From JBJXHG01 sp046160865 (GTDB taxonomy: Bacteria > Planctomycetota > UBA1135 > GCA-002686595), in contig JBJXHG010000048.1 in the NCBI GenBank assembly GCA_046160865.1, positions 1 through 41,565 on the forward strand: a DNA stretch of 41,565 nt, given 5' to 3'. This document shows, in pieces, positions 27,775-37,121 of the stretch (positions within the stretch are counted from its first letter, which is position 1; each line of letters opens with the position of its first letter). Made by a program: the position numbers and the translations under genes. A model generated the notes under the pieces. That model did no database searches. It was given only the letters and a program-made list of their open reading frames with translations, and was not told where the DNA came from.

Positions 27775-29442
27775 TCACAGAACCTCGGGCGGCTTGTACT
27801 TGCCGAACACGCGCTCGAGCGTAGCGCAGATCTCACCCAGCGTGCCGTACACCTCGACCGCGGCTTGGATCGAAGGCATCAGGTTCTCGCGCGTGCGCGC
27901 GACGCGTTCGAGCTCGCGCAGCGCGGCCTCGACGCGCGCCGCGTCGCGCGTGCGCTTGACGTCCGCGAGATCCGCGAGCACTTGTGCGCGCGCCGAGCCG
28001 TCCGGACGGAAGACGTCCGCCGGCGGCTCCTCGACCGCGAACTTGTTGACGCCGACGACCGTGTGCTCCTCGCGCTCGACGGCGCGCTGCCACGCGAGCG
28101 CGCTCTTCAGGATCTCGCGCTGCACGTAACCCGACTCGATCGCGGCCACCGCGCCGCCGCGGTGCTCGACTTCGGCGATCAGCTCGCTCGCGCGCGCTTC
28201 GAGCTCGTCGGTCAAGTGCTCGATGAAGGGCGAGCCGCCCAAGGGATCGATCACGTCGGCGACACCGGACTCGTAGGCGAGGATCTGCTGCGTGCGCAAA
28301 GCGGTGCGCGCGGACTTCTCGGTCGGCAGCGACAGCGCTTCGTCCATGCCGTTCGTGTGCAGGGACTGCGTGCCGCCGAGCACCGCGGCGAGCGCCTGCA
28401 GCGTCACGCGCACGACGTTGTTCTCGGGTTGCTGGCTCGTGAGCATCGAACCGGCGGTCTGCGTGTGGAAGCGCAGCATCCAGCTCTTCTCGTCGCGCGC
28501 GCCGAACTCGTCGCGCACGATGCGCGCCCACATGCGCCGCGCGGCACGGAACTTCGCGACCTCCTCGAAGAGGTGGTTGTGTGCGTTGAAAAAGAAGGAC
28601 AGGCGCGGCGCGAACTCGTCGACGGCGAGACCGGCGGCGAGCGCCGCTTGCACATAGGCGCGGCCGTTCGCGAGCGTGAACGCGAGCTCTTGCACCGCCG
28701 TCGAGCCGGCCTCGCGAATGTGGTAGCCGCTGATCGAGATCGTGTTCCACTGCGGCACCTCGCGCGCGCAGAACGCCATCAAGTCGGTCGTCAGGCGCAT
28801 CGACGACGCGGCGGGAAAGCGGTAGTTCCCGCGCGCCGCGTACTCCTTGAGGATGTCGTTCTGCACCGTGCCGCGCAGTTGCGCGAGCGGCACGCCTTGG
28901 CGCTTCGCGAGCGCGCAGTACAGCGCGAGCAGGATCGGCGCCGTCGCGTTGATCGTCATCGACGTCGACGCTTCGCCGAGCGGGATCCCCTCGAAGAGCA
29001 GCTCGACGTCGCGCAGGCTGTTCACCGGCACGCCGACGAGGCCGACTTCGTGCGTGGCGAGCGGATGATCCGAGTCGTAGCCGATCTGCGTCGGCAGGTC
29101 GAAAGCGGTGGAGAGTCCCGTCTGACCGTTCTCGAGCAGCAGGCGGAAGCGACGATTCGTGTCGCGCGCGCTCGAGAAGCCGGCGTACTGGCGCATCGTC
29201 CACAGTTGGCCGCGGTACATGCTCGCCCGCACGCCGCGCGTGAACGGATACTCGCCGGGCAGGCCGCTCTCACTGCCGTACAGCGGGTCGAGCTCGACGC
29301 CGGACGTCGTTCTGAAGACCGGCCGGCGCTCGGGAGACTTCGCCTTCGCCCGCGCGTAGGCGCCGCGCTTCCACGCTTCGAGCGCGGTTTCATCGCTGCG
29401 GCGGACGTTGCTGCCGGTGTGTTCGGTGCGCTCCGCGCTCAT
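27775..29442 (-). CDS. Methylmalonyl-CoA mutase, large (catalytic) subunit
   Basis: 555 residues from ATG 29442. It catalyses the B12-dependent rearrangement of (R)-methylmalonyl-CoA to succinyl-CoA. The TIM-barrel substrate-binding domain is complete: YPFTRGVRASMYRGQLWTMRQYAGF, GQTGLSTAFDLPTQIGYDSDH, GTVQNDILKEYAARGNYRFP, ISISGYHIREAGSTAVQELAFTLANG and NNVVRVTLQALAAVLGGTQSLHTNGMDEAL. The protein ends after the helical region, with no C-terminal DxHxxG B12-binding domain, so it belongs to the split type in which a separate ~140-residue subunit binds cobalamin; none is in this window. The family also includes isobutyryl- and ethylmalonyl-CoA mutases, but adjacency to mce and pccB favours methylmalonyl-CoA. 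Confidence 0.92.
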   Translation of the reverse strand: MSAERTEHTGSNVRRSDETALEAWKRGAYARAKAKSPERRPVFRTTSGVELDPLYGSESGLPGEYPFTRGVRASMYRGQLWTMRQYAGFSSARDTNRRFRLLLENGQTGLSTAFDLPTQIGYDSDHPLATHEVGLVGVPVNSLRDVELLFEGIPLGEASTSMTINATAPILLALYCALAKRQGVPLAQLRGTVQNDILKEYAARGNYRFPAASSMRLTTDLMAFCAREVPQWNTISISGYHIREAGSTAVQELAFTLANGRAYVQAALAAGLAVDEFAPRLSFFFNAHNHLFEEVAKFRAARRMWARIVRDEFGARDEKSWMLRFHTQTAGSMLTSQQPENNVVRVTLQALAAVLGGTQSLHTNGMDEALSLPTEKSARTALRTQQILAYESGVADVIDPLGGSPFIEHLTDELEARASELIAEVEHRGGAVAAIESGYVQREILKSALAWQRAVEREEHTVVGVNKFAVEEPPADVFRPDGSARAQVLADLADVKRTRDAARVEAALRELERVARTRENLMPSIQAAVEVYGTLGEICATLERVFGKYKPPEVL

Positions 29443-29726
29443 GATGGGACGGTCGACACCGGGGGCGCGAATTGTAGGGCCGGCTGTATGAGCCGTCGAG
29501 GCTCGCGGTCGCGCCGCGCGGCGCCCCCTTTCCTCATGAACGTCGCTGCGCGACCGGATGAAGGTCGCTGCGCGACCGGCGACGGCGCGCACGAGCAAAG
29601 TTCCGGCGCGACGAATGCGAGCGCGCTTTGCGCTGTAGTGCGCGAGTGGGCCACCGGTCGTGATGAACAGTTCGCGAACGGATGCCCGATTGCTCGGATT
29701 GGTACGATCGCATTGGAGGTCCCCTC
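29443..29726. promoter_or_regulatory. Divergent intergenic region with 16-bp direct repeat
   Basis: 284 bp between the divergent mutase and repeat-protein genes. GTCGCTGCGCGACCGG occurs at 29542-29557 and 29564-29579 (22-bp period, about two helical turns), each containing the short palindrome GTCGC...GCGAC, as for a dimeric regulator binding one face of DNA. GGAGG at 29715-29719 is the ribosome binding site of the plus-strand gene. Confidence 0.45.
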
Positions 29727-32700
29727 ATGAAGCGCGTCATCCTGCTCGCCGCGTGCGCCGTCGCCCTCGGCGCGCTCGCGTGGCTCCTGTTCACGTCGTC
29801 GCCGGCGCCGAAGCTCGACTCGTCCGCTGGTGCGCCGGTCGCCGAAGCGCTCGGATCGAACGCCGCGCCATCCGCCGCGCTCGGCCAAGAGCTCGACCTG
29901 CCCGTCGCGCCGGAGGGCGGAACGCAGGCGGGTGAGCGCACGGCGGCGCCCGCGCCGAGCGCGATCGATCCCGAGACCGCGATCACGATCACCGGCCGCA
30001 TCGACGCCGCCGCGGCGTGCGCATCCGAGGACGACCTCGAGGTCTTCGCCGTCGCGAACGCGCTCGACGGGCAGGATCTCGCCGACGACCTGGTGCGCAA
30101 GTCGAACGAGGGCAAGCCGCCGAAGTACTTGCTCTCGCGCGCGCGCGTGAACGCGAACGGCTCGTTCGAGCTCGCGCTCGCTGGCGACACGAAGCGCGCG
30201 CACTTGCTCGCACTCGGCCGTTACCAATACTCGGAGGAGTCGATCGAGATCGACCTCGAGGCCGGAACGCGCACGGCTGCGCTGCGCGTTCTCCCCGGCA
30301 CGTGGGTGCGCGGGCGCATCACGATTCCCGAAGGCGCGGACGCGACCGAGCTCGAAGGGATGCAGATCAACTTCGGCAGCTCCGGCGAAGGCATGAGCGG
30401 CGCCGTCGGCTCGATGCGCGGCTTCGACCGCATCGCGAACGTCACGGCCGGAGCGTTCGAGCTGCGCGCCGTGCCGTGCGGTCTCCCCGCGCGCACGATC
30501 GTGCGGCCAGACAAGCTCGCCGCAGCGCTCGTGCCGGCGCGCAAGCTCGTCGTGTGTGGCGCGACCGACGTGACGGTCGCGCTCGTCCACGGCGCGACCG
30601 TGCGCGGCTTCGTGCGCGGCGAAGCGAAGCAGCCGCTCGCCGACGTGACGGTGCTCGCCGCAGTCCAAGGTCAGTGGTTCGGCCTCGACGACCGCGAGGT
30701 CCGCAGCGCGAAGAGCGACGCCGAAGGCCGTTTCGAGCTCACGGCCGTCACGCCGGGCAACGTGCGGCTGAAGGCCAAGCTCGACGGCATGCTCGACAGC
30801 GAGCCGCTGAAGCTCGCGCTCGCGAACGGCGAGCAGCGCGAGGGCGTCGAGATCATCCTGCCGACCGGCGCGTCGATCGCGGGCAACGTGACGTTCGAAG
30901 GTGGCAAGCCGGCGAGCGGCGTGCGCGTCGAGCTCGCGTTCGACCAATCGCAGATGTACGGCATGAATGCGTTCAACGCGTTCCGCGGCGCGAAAGGCTC
31001 CGACGATGCGGACGCGGAGGGACGATTCGAGATCCACGGCCTCGGCGCCGGCCCGTTCACCGTGACCGCCGAGACGATGCCGCCCGGCTTGGAAGTCGAG
31101 GATGCGAAGCAGAAGGAGAAGACGCTGCTGCGCGCGCGCGTCGACGGCGTGAAGCCCGGCGGCAAGGAGCTCGCGCTCGTGCTGCGTCCGCCCGAAGGGC
31201 TCACGGGACGCGTGATCGACGAGACCGGCGCGCCGGTCTCGAAGTTCGATCTCGCGCTCGTCCGGCCGAGCCAAGGACCGATGGGCTCGTTCGGCCTCGA
31301 GCACCACGAGGAGTCGTTCGAGAGCGAGAGTGGATCGTTCTTGTTCGCCGGCCTCGAGCCGGGCGAATGGGATGTGTACGCGACCGCGGAAGGCTTCGCG
31401 TACCCCGAGCCCGTGCGCGTCACGCTCCCGCACACCGCGACGGGTGACGGCTTCGTCGTCACGATCGTGCACGCCTCGAGCGTGCGCGGCACCGTGCGCA
31501 CGCCGTCGGGCGAACCGTTCGCGGGTGCGGTCGTGAAGGTCGACACCGGCGGTCCCGCTTGGATGGATCGTGTGTCCGTCGCGCCGGCGCGCCCCGAAGC
31601 GAAGAGCGAAGCCGACGGCTCGTTCCTGCTCGGCGGCCTCGCATCCGGGAAGATCGCGATCCGCGCGCAAGCGAAGGACTTCGCGCGCAGCCTGCCGCTC
31701 GCACTCGAACTCACGCCGGCACAAGCGCTCGCGGACGTCGAGCTCGCGCTGCGCACCGGCGGAACGCTGACCGGCGAGGTGTACGACGAGCAAGGCAAGC
31801 CCGACGTCGGGCTCTTCGTGCAAGCGCACGAGATGAGCTTCGCGGACCAGCAGATGTCGACCACCGACGGCGAAGGTCGCTTCCGCTTCGAGCACATGGA
31901 GCCCGCGACGTGGCAAGTCGTCGCGATGCCGCTCTCGCGCAGCGAAGCGCCGGGCGAGGAAGGCGGCGACTCCAGTCCGACCGACGACGTGATGGCGCTC
32001 GTGTCGAAGCTGCGGCAGACGATGGTCGACATCGAAGACGGCGTCGAGAAGCACGTCGTGCTCGGCGCGCCGCCGGCGAACCCGGTCAAGATCAAGGGAC
32101 GCGTCACGCACCACGGCGACGCGTTCCATCCGGCGCTCGTGTCGTTCTTTCGCGAAGGCAAGGACGCGCTCGCGGCCATGAAGCACACGAGCGTGAAGAC
32201 CGACGGCACGTTCGAGATCACGCTCGACCAAGCGGGCTACCACTCGATCTCGGTGCAGCGCGTCAGTGGCGAGATGTTCCAGCAGACGCTGGTCGAGTTC
32301 ACGCGCGACATCCCGGACGAGAAGGAAGTGAGCGTGCTGCTCGAGATGCCGACCGCGCGCATCTCCGGCCAAGTGCGCGGTCCGGGCGGCGATCCCGCGC
32401 CCGGCGTGCGCGTGTCGCTGCATCCGCAAGCCGCGCTCTCGGGTGGCGCGCTGTGGGGCGGCCACTACAACGAGCTCACGACGGACGACGAAGGCGTGTT
32501 CGACATCCAGGCGTTGCGGCCGGGCTCGTACACGCTGCTCGTCGGCGGGATGTCGCTCGGCGGGATGTTCGGTGACGACGCGGCGCTCGGGCGCGAGATC
32601 AGGAGTGGCCTGAAGCTGACGGAAGGCGAGTGGATGCGCGACGTGGACTTCCGTTTGAAGAAGCCCGGCACGCTCGAGACGACGGTCGTCGACGACGCCG

Positions 32701-33215
32701 GCGCGCCGGTGGCGGGTGCTTCGATCTTCGTGCGCAGCGAGGCGGGCGAGCCGGTCGACCGCTTCTCGATGGTCACGACCGACAACCGCGGCATCGCGAG
32801 CTACGGCGGTCTGACGCCCGGCAAGTACACGATCAGCGCGCGCAAGGATCTGCTCGCGAGCGCCGAGAGCGCGAGCGTGCGCATCGACGAGGGCACGAAA
32901 CAGCAAGTCGCGCTGCGCCTCGGCGGCGGCACGATCCTGATCATCTCGCTCGTCGGCACCGACGACAAACCCGTGCAAGCGAGCTTGTCCGTGCAAGACG
33001 ACCAGGGTCGCGAGCTCGCCGGCATGATCTCGCTCTCGGAAGTCATGAAGCTCTTCAGCGAGGGCGGCTTCTCCGCGAACGAGAAGCGCATCGGACCGAT
33101 CCCGGCCGGTCGTTACCGCGTGTTCGGGAGCACCGACGACGGCAAGACGATCAACAAGAACATCACCCTGAACGGTCAGCCGGAGCGGCGCGTGATCTTG
33201 CGCTTCGGCGAGTGA
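29727..33215 (+). CDS. Large membrane-anchored carboxypeptidase-regulatory-like repeat protein, paralogue A
   Basis: 1,162 residues from ATG 29727, set by GGAGG at 29715-29719. It has one N-terminal membrane helix (VILLAACAVALGALAWLLF, 4-22), an Ala/Pro/Ser linker, then a chain of about ten transthyretin-like beta-sandwich repeats of ~90 residues. Each has a strand such as VRGFVRGEAKQPLADVTVLA or ISGQVRGPGGDPAPGVRVSL and a later DAEGRFELTAVTPGNVRLKA- or DDEGVFDIQALRPGSYTLLV-type turn. No catalytic site is visible. The C-terminal ~100 residues (QASLSVQDDQGRELAGMISLSEVMKL...EKRIGPIPAGRYRV) are shared with paralogue B. It is probably displayed across the periplasm as an adhesive or structural protein; the function is unknown. 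Paralogue B starts 13 bp later, so they form an operon. Confidence 0.85.
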   Translation: MKRVILLAACAVALGALAWLLFTSSPAPKLDSSAGAPVAEALGSNAAPSAALGQELDLPVAPEGGTQAGERTAAPAPSAIDPETAITITGRIDAAAACASEDDLEVFAVANALDGQDLADDLVRKSNEGKPPKYLLSRARVNANGSFELALAGDTKRAHLLALGRYQYSEESIEIDLEAGTRTAALRVLPGTWVRGRITIPEGADATELEGMQINFGSSGEGMSGAVGSMRGFDRIANVTAGAFELRAVPCGLPARTIVRPDKLAAALVPARKLVVCGATDVTVALVHGATVRGFVRGEAKQPLADVTVLAAVQGQWFGLDDREVRSAKSDAEGRFELTAVTPGNVRLKAKLDGMLDSEPLKLALANGEQREGVEIILPTGASIAGNVTFEGGKPASGVRVELAFDQSQMYGMNAFNAFRGAKGSDDADAEGRFEIHGLGAGPFTVTAETMPPGLEVEDAKQKEKTLLRARVDGVKPGGKELALVLRPPEGLTGRVIDETGAPVSKFDLALVRPSQGPMGSFGLEHHEESFESESGSFLFAGLEPGEWDVYATAEGFAYPEPVRVTLPHTATGDGFVVTIVHASSVRGTVRTPSGEPFAGAVVKVDTGGPAWMDRVSVAPARPEAKSEADGSFLLGGLASGKIAIRAQAKDFARSLPLALELTPAQALADVELALRTGGTLTGEVYDEQGKPDVGLFVQAHEMSFADQQMSTTDGEGRFRFEHMEPATWQVVAMPLSRSEAPGEEGGDSSPTDDVMALVSKLRQTMVDIEDGVEKHVVLGAPPANPVKIKGRVTHHGDAFHPALVSFFREGKDALAAMKHTSVKTDGTFEITLDQAGYHSISVQRVSGEMFQQTLVEFTRDIPDEKEVSVLLEMPTARISGQVRGPGGDPAPGVRVSLHPQAALSGGALWGGHYNELTTDDEGVFDIQALRPGSYTLLVGGMSLGGMFGDDAALGREIRSGLKLTEGEWMRDVDFRLKKPGTLETTVVDDAGAPVAGASIFVRSEAGEPVDRFSMVTTDNRGIASYGGLTPGKYTISARKDLLASAESASVRIDEGTKQQVALRLGGGTILIISLVGTDDKPVQASLSVQDDQGRELAGMISLSEVMKLFSEGGFSANEKRIGPIPAGRYRVFGSTDDGKTINKNITLNGQPERRVILRFGE

Positions 33216-33228
33216 GCCTCGAGTCACG

Positions 33229-36200
33229 ATGCGCGGCGCCCGCTTCCTCGTCCTGATCGCCGTGTTGATCGCGGCCGCGGCGAGTCTGTACTCGCTCTGG
33301 CACAAGCTCGGACGCGTCGCGCAGATGCGCGAGCTCGAGCCGCCGGTCGCGTCGGAGACGCGCTCGACGACGGCGAGCAGCGCTTCGTTGTCGGCCGTCG
33401 ACACGCTGGACGGTGCGCGCGAGCAGCCCATCGCGGTCGAAGCCGCAGCAGCGACCGAGAGCTTCTCACTCGACGGCGCGCAGTGGATCGAGGGCGTCGT
33501 GCGCTTGCCCGCCGGCACACCGGCCGACGAGCGCATCGAAGTGTGGGCGCTGCGCACGCCGCTGAATCCCCTCGAAGGCACGGGCATGCGCGGCGATGCA
33601 CGCGACGGATGGACGCTGATCGAGATCGCGCGCACGAACCCCAGCCACAACACTTGGTCGCGCCGTCCCGTCGACGCGGACGGCAAGTTCCGCGTGCCGA
33701 TCGCGGCGGACGAGAAGCGCGTCTCGCTGTGCGTCGCCGCGCGCTACGCGTACTTGCCGGAGCCCGTCGGCTTCACCGTCGGCGAGAGCGAGCAACCGGT
33801 GCAGCTCACGCCCCTGCTCGGCGCGTGCATCGCGATCGAATGCGTCGCGCCTGCCGGCGCGGAGCGCGAGCTCGACGGGACCCCCGTGACGCTCGGCGGT
33901 GTGCGCACGAGCTCGCGCGGCGCGCTCAACACGCCGCTCACGCGCACGACGAGACTCGACCGCACGCACGCGCTCGAGTTCGGCGGCCTACCTCCCGCGC
34001 TGCGCTACGTCGCGCTGGTCGTACCGGCGACGCTGGCGACGAGCGCGCGCGACGGGCTGGTCGTCGAAGCCGGAGAGCGCGCGGTCGTCCGACTCGACGT
34101 GCTGCGCGGCGCGCGCGTGTCGGGCTTCGTGCGCGACGACAGCGACATGCCGCTCGCCGACGTGCGTGTGTGGGTGACCGAGCCACGTGGGTTCGCGGCG
34201 AGCGCGGCTCCACGCGAGCGCGAGACGACGAGCGGCGCGGACGGCGCGTACACGTTGGTCGGTGTGCAGCCGGGCGGGCTCCACGTGCGCGCGGCGCTCG
34301 CAGGCTATCGCGACGCGCAGACGGACGAGCTCGCGCTCGCGGACGGCGCGACGCACGAGAACATCGATCTCGTGCTGACGCGCGGTCTGTCGATCGCGGG
34401 CAGCGTCGCTTGGCCCGACGGGCGGCCCGCGAGCGGCGCGACGGTGCGCGCGCTCGTCGCGAGCGGTGTGCGGCGCCGCGCACCGCTCGAAGCGCGCAGC
34501 GGCGACGACGGACGTTTCCAGATCCAGGGCCTCGACGCGGGCGAGTTCCAGGTCGACGCCTCGATCGCGGATCCGGCCGCGACGGGTGCGGCCGATGCAC
34601 CGGCAGCTTGGTCGTGCACGGCGGAGAAGGTCGCGGCGGGGACGAACGACGTCGTGCTCGCGCTCGCGCCGCCCGCCGATCTCGCTGCGCACGTCGTCGA
34701 CGAGACGGGTGCGCCCGTGTCGAAGTTCCGCGTGAGCGCGTCGCTGCAAGGCGTCGTCGCGTCCGGACTCGCCACGCGCGACCGCTCGTCGCCGCCGACC
34801 GACATCGACGCGGCGGACGGACGCTTCGTGCTGCACGGCCTGCGGCGCGGATCGTGGACAGTGAGCGCCGAAGCGGACGGCTACACGCGGATCGACAAGC
34901 TCGAGCCGGTGACTCTGCCGCAGCAGGGCGGCGAGCTCACGATCGTGCTCCACCGCGCGGGCTCCGTCGCCGGACTCGTGCTCGACCCCTCCGGCACACC
35001 GGCCGCGCGCGCGCGCGTCGCCGTGCGCGCCGGCGGCGCGAGCGCGCTGCGCGCTCCGCGCGATGGCCGCTCCGGCGAAACCGACCCGCAAGGTCGCTTC
35101 GTGCTCGACAAGCTGCCGCCGGGCGAGATCGAGCTCGTCGCGACACACGACTCGTGGGCCGCGAGCGCGCCGGCGACGGTGCAAGTGCGCGCACCCGAGC
35201 GCACGGACGGTGTCGTGCTGGCGCTGCGCTTGGGCGGAACGTTGACAGGCGAGGTCTTCGACACACGCGGCGAGCCCGTCGCCGGGCGCGACGTGCACGT
35301 GTTCTCGATCAGCGCGGGCGAGACGCAGCGGCTGAAGTCCGACGGCGCGGGTCGCTTCCGAGCGGAACGCCTGACGCCTGGCAACTTCCAAGTGGTGGCG
35401 GAACCGACGCGCGCGGAGCGCGACGCGCTGCGCGAGCGCGCTCGAGCGGACGCAGCGGAGTTGTTCGAACAACTGAAGATGGCGAGCGTCGTCATCGAAG
35501 ACGGACAGACCGCGCACGTCGTGCTCGGCGCGCCGCCGAAGGCGCCCGTGCGCATGTTCGGCCGCGTGACGCGTGGCGGCGCTGCGGCCGCGGGCTACCG
35601 CGTGGTCGCGATCGGCGAGGGTGCGAGCTTGCTGCAAGAGCTGAAGTCCGTGCGCGCCGATGCCAGCGGCAGCTACGAGATCACGCTCGATCACTCCGGC
35701 GACGTGACGGTGATCGTGTCGCGCGACGACAGCGGGCGCGGCGGAGCGGAGCGCATCGTCCGCGTGCCGGAAGTGCCGCAGTTCGAGCTCGATCTAGCCG
35801 TGCCGACCGGCACGATCCGCGGGCACGTGTACGGTCCGGATCGCCGCCCGCTCGTCGACGTCGGCGTGCAGCTCACCGCGGCGCGCGAATCGTCGAGCTC
35901 GCTCCTGTTCTCGATGATGCGTACCCAGGCGCACGTCGTCACCGACGAGAGCGGCGCGTACGAGCACGCGGACCTCGAGCCGGGCACGTATACGGTTGCC
36001 GCCGGCGGAGCCGCGTTCCAGTACCGCAACGAGACGACTGCGCAGTACGGCCGCACCATGCGCACGGGCATCGAGGTCGGCGCGGACGCGACGGTCGAAG
36101 GCGTCGACCTCGTGCTCCCCTTGCCCGGCAAGCTCGGTGGCACGGTGAAAGACACGAGCGGCATGCCCGTCGCGGGCGCGACCGTGTTCGTGCGCGACGC

Positions 36201-36669
36201 GTCGGGCGAGCCGCTGACACGGTTGTCGAGCGTCACGACCGACGCCGCGGGCCGGTTCGTGTATGCGGGTGTCGGGCCGGGTGTCTACTCGCTGAGCGCA
36301 CGCACGAAGTCACTCGCGTCCAACGAAAGCGCGCCCGTGTCGGTGCGCGAAGGCACGCAGACCGAAGTCGCGCTCGTCATGGAGCCCGGCACCATGGTCA
36401 TCGTGACGGTGACCGAAGGCGACGCGCCCGCGCGCGCGAGCGTGACCGTGCGCGACGAGAAAGGGCGCGAGATGTCGCAGCTCGTGTCGCTCGCGGCGAT
36501 CGAGCGGCTCTTGACCGAAGGCGTGGCGCAGAAAGAGCGCCGGATCGGACCCTTGCCGAGCGGCGAATACACCATCGAGGCGTCGACCCCGGACGGACGC
36601 ACGGCGAAGAAGCGCGTGACGCTACGCGGGCAAGAGGATCGGACGGTCGTGCTGCGCCTCGACGGGTGA
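33229..36669 (+). CDS. Large membrane-anchored carboxypeptidase-regulatory-like repeat protein, paralogue B
   Basis: 1,146 residues from ATG 33229, 13 bp after paralogue A and with GAG/AG-rich sequence upstream (GTGAGCCTCGAG). It has an N-terminal helix (FLVLIAVLIAAAASLYSLW, 6-24), a Ser/Thr/Ala linker, and then the same repeat pattern (VSGFVRDDSDMPLADVRVWV; LAAHVVDETGAPVSKFRVSA; LTGEVFDTRGEPVAGRDVHV; LGGTVKDTSGMPVAGATVFV). Shared blocks with paralogue A include VVIEDGQTAHVVLGAPPKAPV versus VDIEDGVEKHVVLGAPPANPV, and the C-terminal ARASVTVRDEKGREM...IGPLPSGEYTIEA. The two clearly arose by duplication. It may act with paralogue A. No enzyme motif is present. Confidence 0.85.
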   Translation: MRGARFLVLIAVLIAAAASLYSLWHKLGRVAQMRELEPPVASETRSTTASSASLSAVDTLDGAREQPIAVEAAAATESFSLDGAQWIEGVVRLPAGTPADERIEVWALRTPLNPLEGTGMRGDARDGWTLIEIARTNPSHNTWSRRPVDADGKFRVPIAADEKRVSLCVAARYAYLPEPVGFTVGESEQPVQLTPLLGACIAIECVAPAGAERELDGTPVTLGGVRTSSRGALNTPLTRTTRLDRTHALEFGGLPPALRYVALVVPATLATSARDGLVVEAGERAVVRLDVLRGARVSGFVRDDSDMPLADVRVWVTEPRGFAASAAPRERETTSGADGAYTLVGVQPGGLHVRAALAGYRDAQTDELALADGATHENIDLVLTRGLSIAGSVAWPDGRPASGATVRALVASGVRRRAPLEARSGDDGRFQIQGLDAGEFQVDASIADPAATGAADAPAAWSCTAEKVAAGTNDVVLALAPPADLAAHVVDETGAPVSKFRVSASLQGVVASGLATRDRSSPPTDIDAADGRFVLHGLRRGSWTVSAEADGYTRIDKLEPVTLPQQGGELTIVLHRAGSVAGLVLDPSGTPAARARVAVRAGGASALRAPRDGRSGETDPQGRFVLDKLPPGEIELVATHDSWAASAPATVQVRAPERTDGVVLALRLGGTLTGEVFDTRGEPVAGRDVHVFSISAGETQRLKSDGAGRFRAERLTPGNFQVVAEPTRAERDALRERARADAAELFEQLKMASVVIEDGQTAHVVLGAPPKAPVRMFGRVTRGGAAAAGYRVVAIGEGASLLQELKSVRADASGSYEITLDHSGDVTVIVSRDDSGRGGAERIVRVPEVPQFELDLAVPTGTIRGHVYGPDRRPLVDVGVQLTAARESSSSLLFSMMRTQAHVVTDESGAYEHADLEPGTYTVAAGGAAFQYRNETTAQYGRTMRTGIEVGADATVEGVDLVLPLPGKLGGTVKDTSGMPVAGATVFVRDASGEPLTRLSSVTTDAAGRFVYAGVGPGVYSLSARTKSLASNESAPVSVREGTQTEVALVMEPGTMVIVTVTEGDAPARASVTVRDEKGREMSQLVSLAAIERLLTEGVAQKERRIGPLPSGEYTIEASTPDGRTAKKRVTLRGQEDRTVVLRLDG

Positions 36670-36689
36670 CGTCGCGCTGCGTGAAACGT

Positions 36690-36723
36690 AGTCGGGGCCC
36701 CGCGGCATACTCGTGCCCCGACT
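36690..36723 (+). terminator. Hairpin after paralogue B
   Basis: AGTCGGGG (36690-36697) pairs with CCCCGACT (36716-36723), 20 bp past the stop. The right arm overlaps the left end of the adjacent palindromic element, so termination may be partly supplied by that element. No T-run. Confidence 0.4.
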
Positions 36724-36933
36724 CAGAAGTTCGCCGTCACGAAGTCCGATCTCCCCGCCGCTGGGGTCTCCTGTCGAAGCACGCGCAGCATGCTTCGGCT
36801 CCGCCGCTGCGCGGCGGACCGGAGCTTACCCGTTGCTCGGGCTCGGAAACCTGATCAGGTTGCCTGCGCCCTCGCGCCTTGCCAGCAGCGTCGATCTCGA
36901 CCTTCGTGACAGCGAACTTCTGAGTCGGGACAC
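36713..36933. mobile_element. MITE-like element 1 with 32-bp terminal inverted repeats
   Basis: The left end 36713-36744 (starts GTGCCCCGACTCAGAAGTTC) is the inverse of 36902-36933 with two mismatches in 32. The 157-bp interior has no ORF of note but several hairpins (GAAGCA...TGCTTC; CCGCCG...CGGCGG). No clear target duplication is seen. It is a non-coding, transposon-end-bounded element, probably moved by a transposase elsewhere. Confidence 0.7.
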
Positions 36934-36936
36934 TAA

Positions 36937-37097
36937 GAGCACGTCCTAAAACCTCGCCGCGGCCCGAGGGCGAGCGAGCCGATGCGGCGCAAGGAGAGCC
37001 GACGATGCGTATTGACGAAGAAATACGCAGAGGAGGTTCGACGCCGCGCCGCGGCGGCGCAGCCGCCCGAAGCCCGACGAGGTTTTAGGACGTGCTC
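36937..37097. mobile_element. MITE-like element 2 with perfect 20-bp inverted repeats and TAA flanks
   Basis: GAGCACGTCCTAAAACCTCG at 36937-36956 is exactly inverted at 37078-37097, and both ends are flanked by TAA (36934-36936 and 37098-37100), a likely 3-bp target duplication of the TNA type made by IS5-family (IS1031/IS427-like) transposases. The interior holds a further hairpin, TGCGTATT (37007-37014) against AATACGCA (37023-37030). It is 161 bp, non-coding and close-packed against element 1. Confidence 0.8.
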
Positions 37098-37121
37098 TAA
37101 GCTCCACCACCGAGGCACTGC

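Noticed and set aside
29439..33686. 1,415-residue minus-strand frame
   Set aside because: Antisense shadow of paralogue A, typical of high-GC third-position bias.
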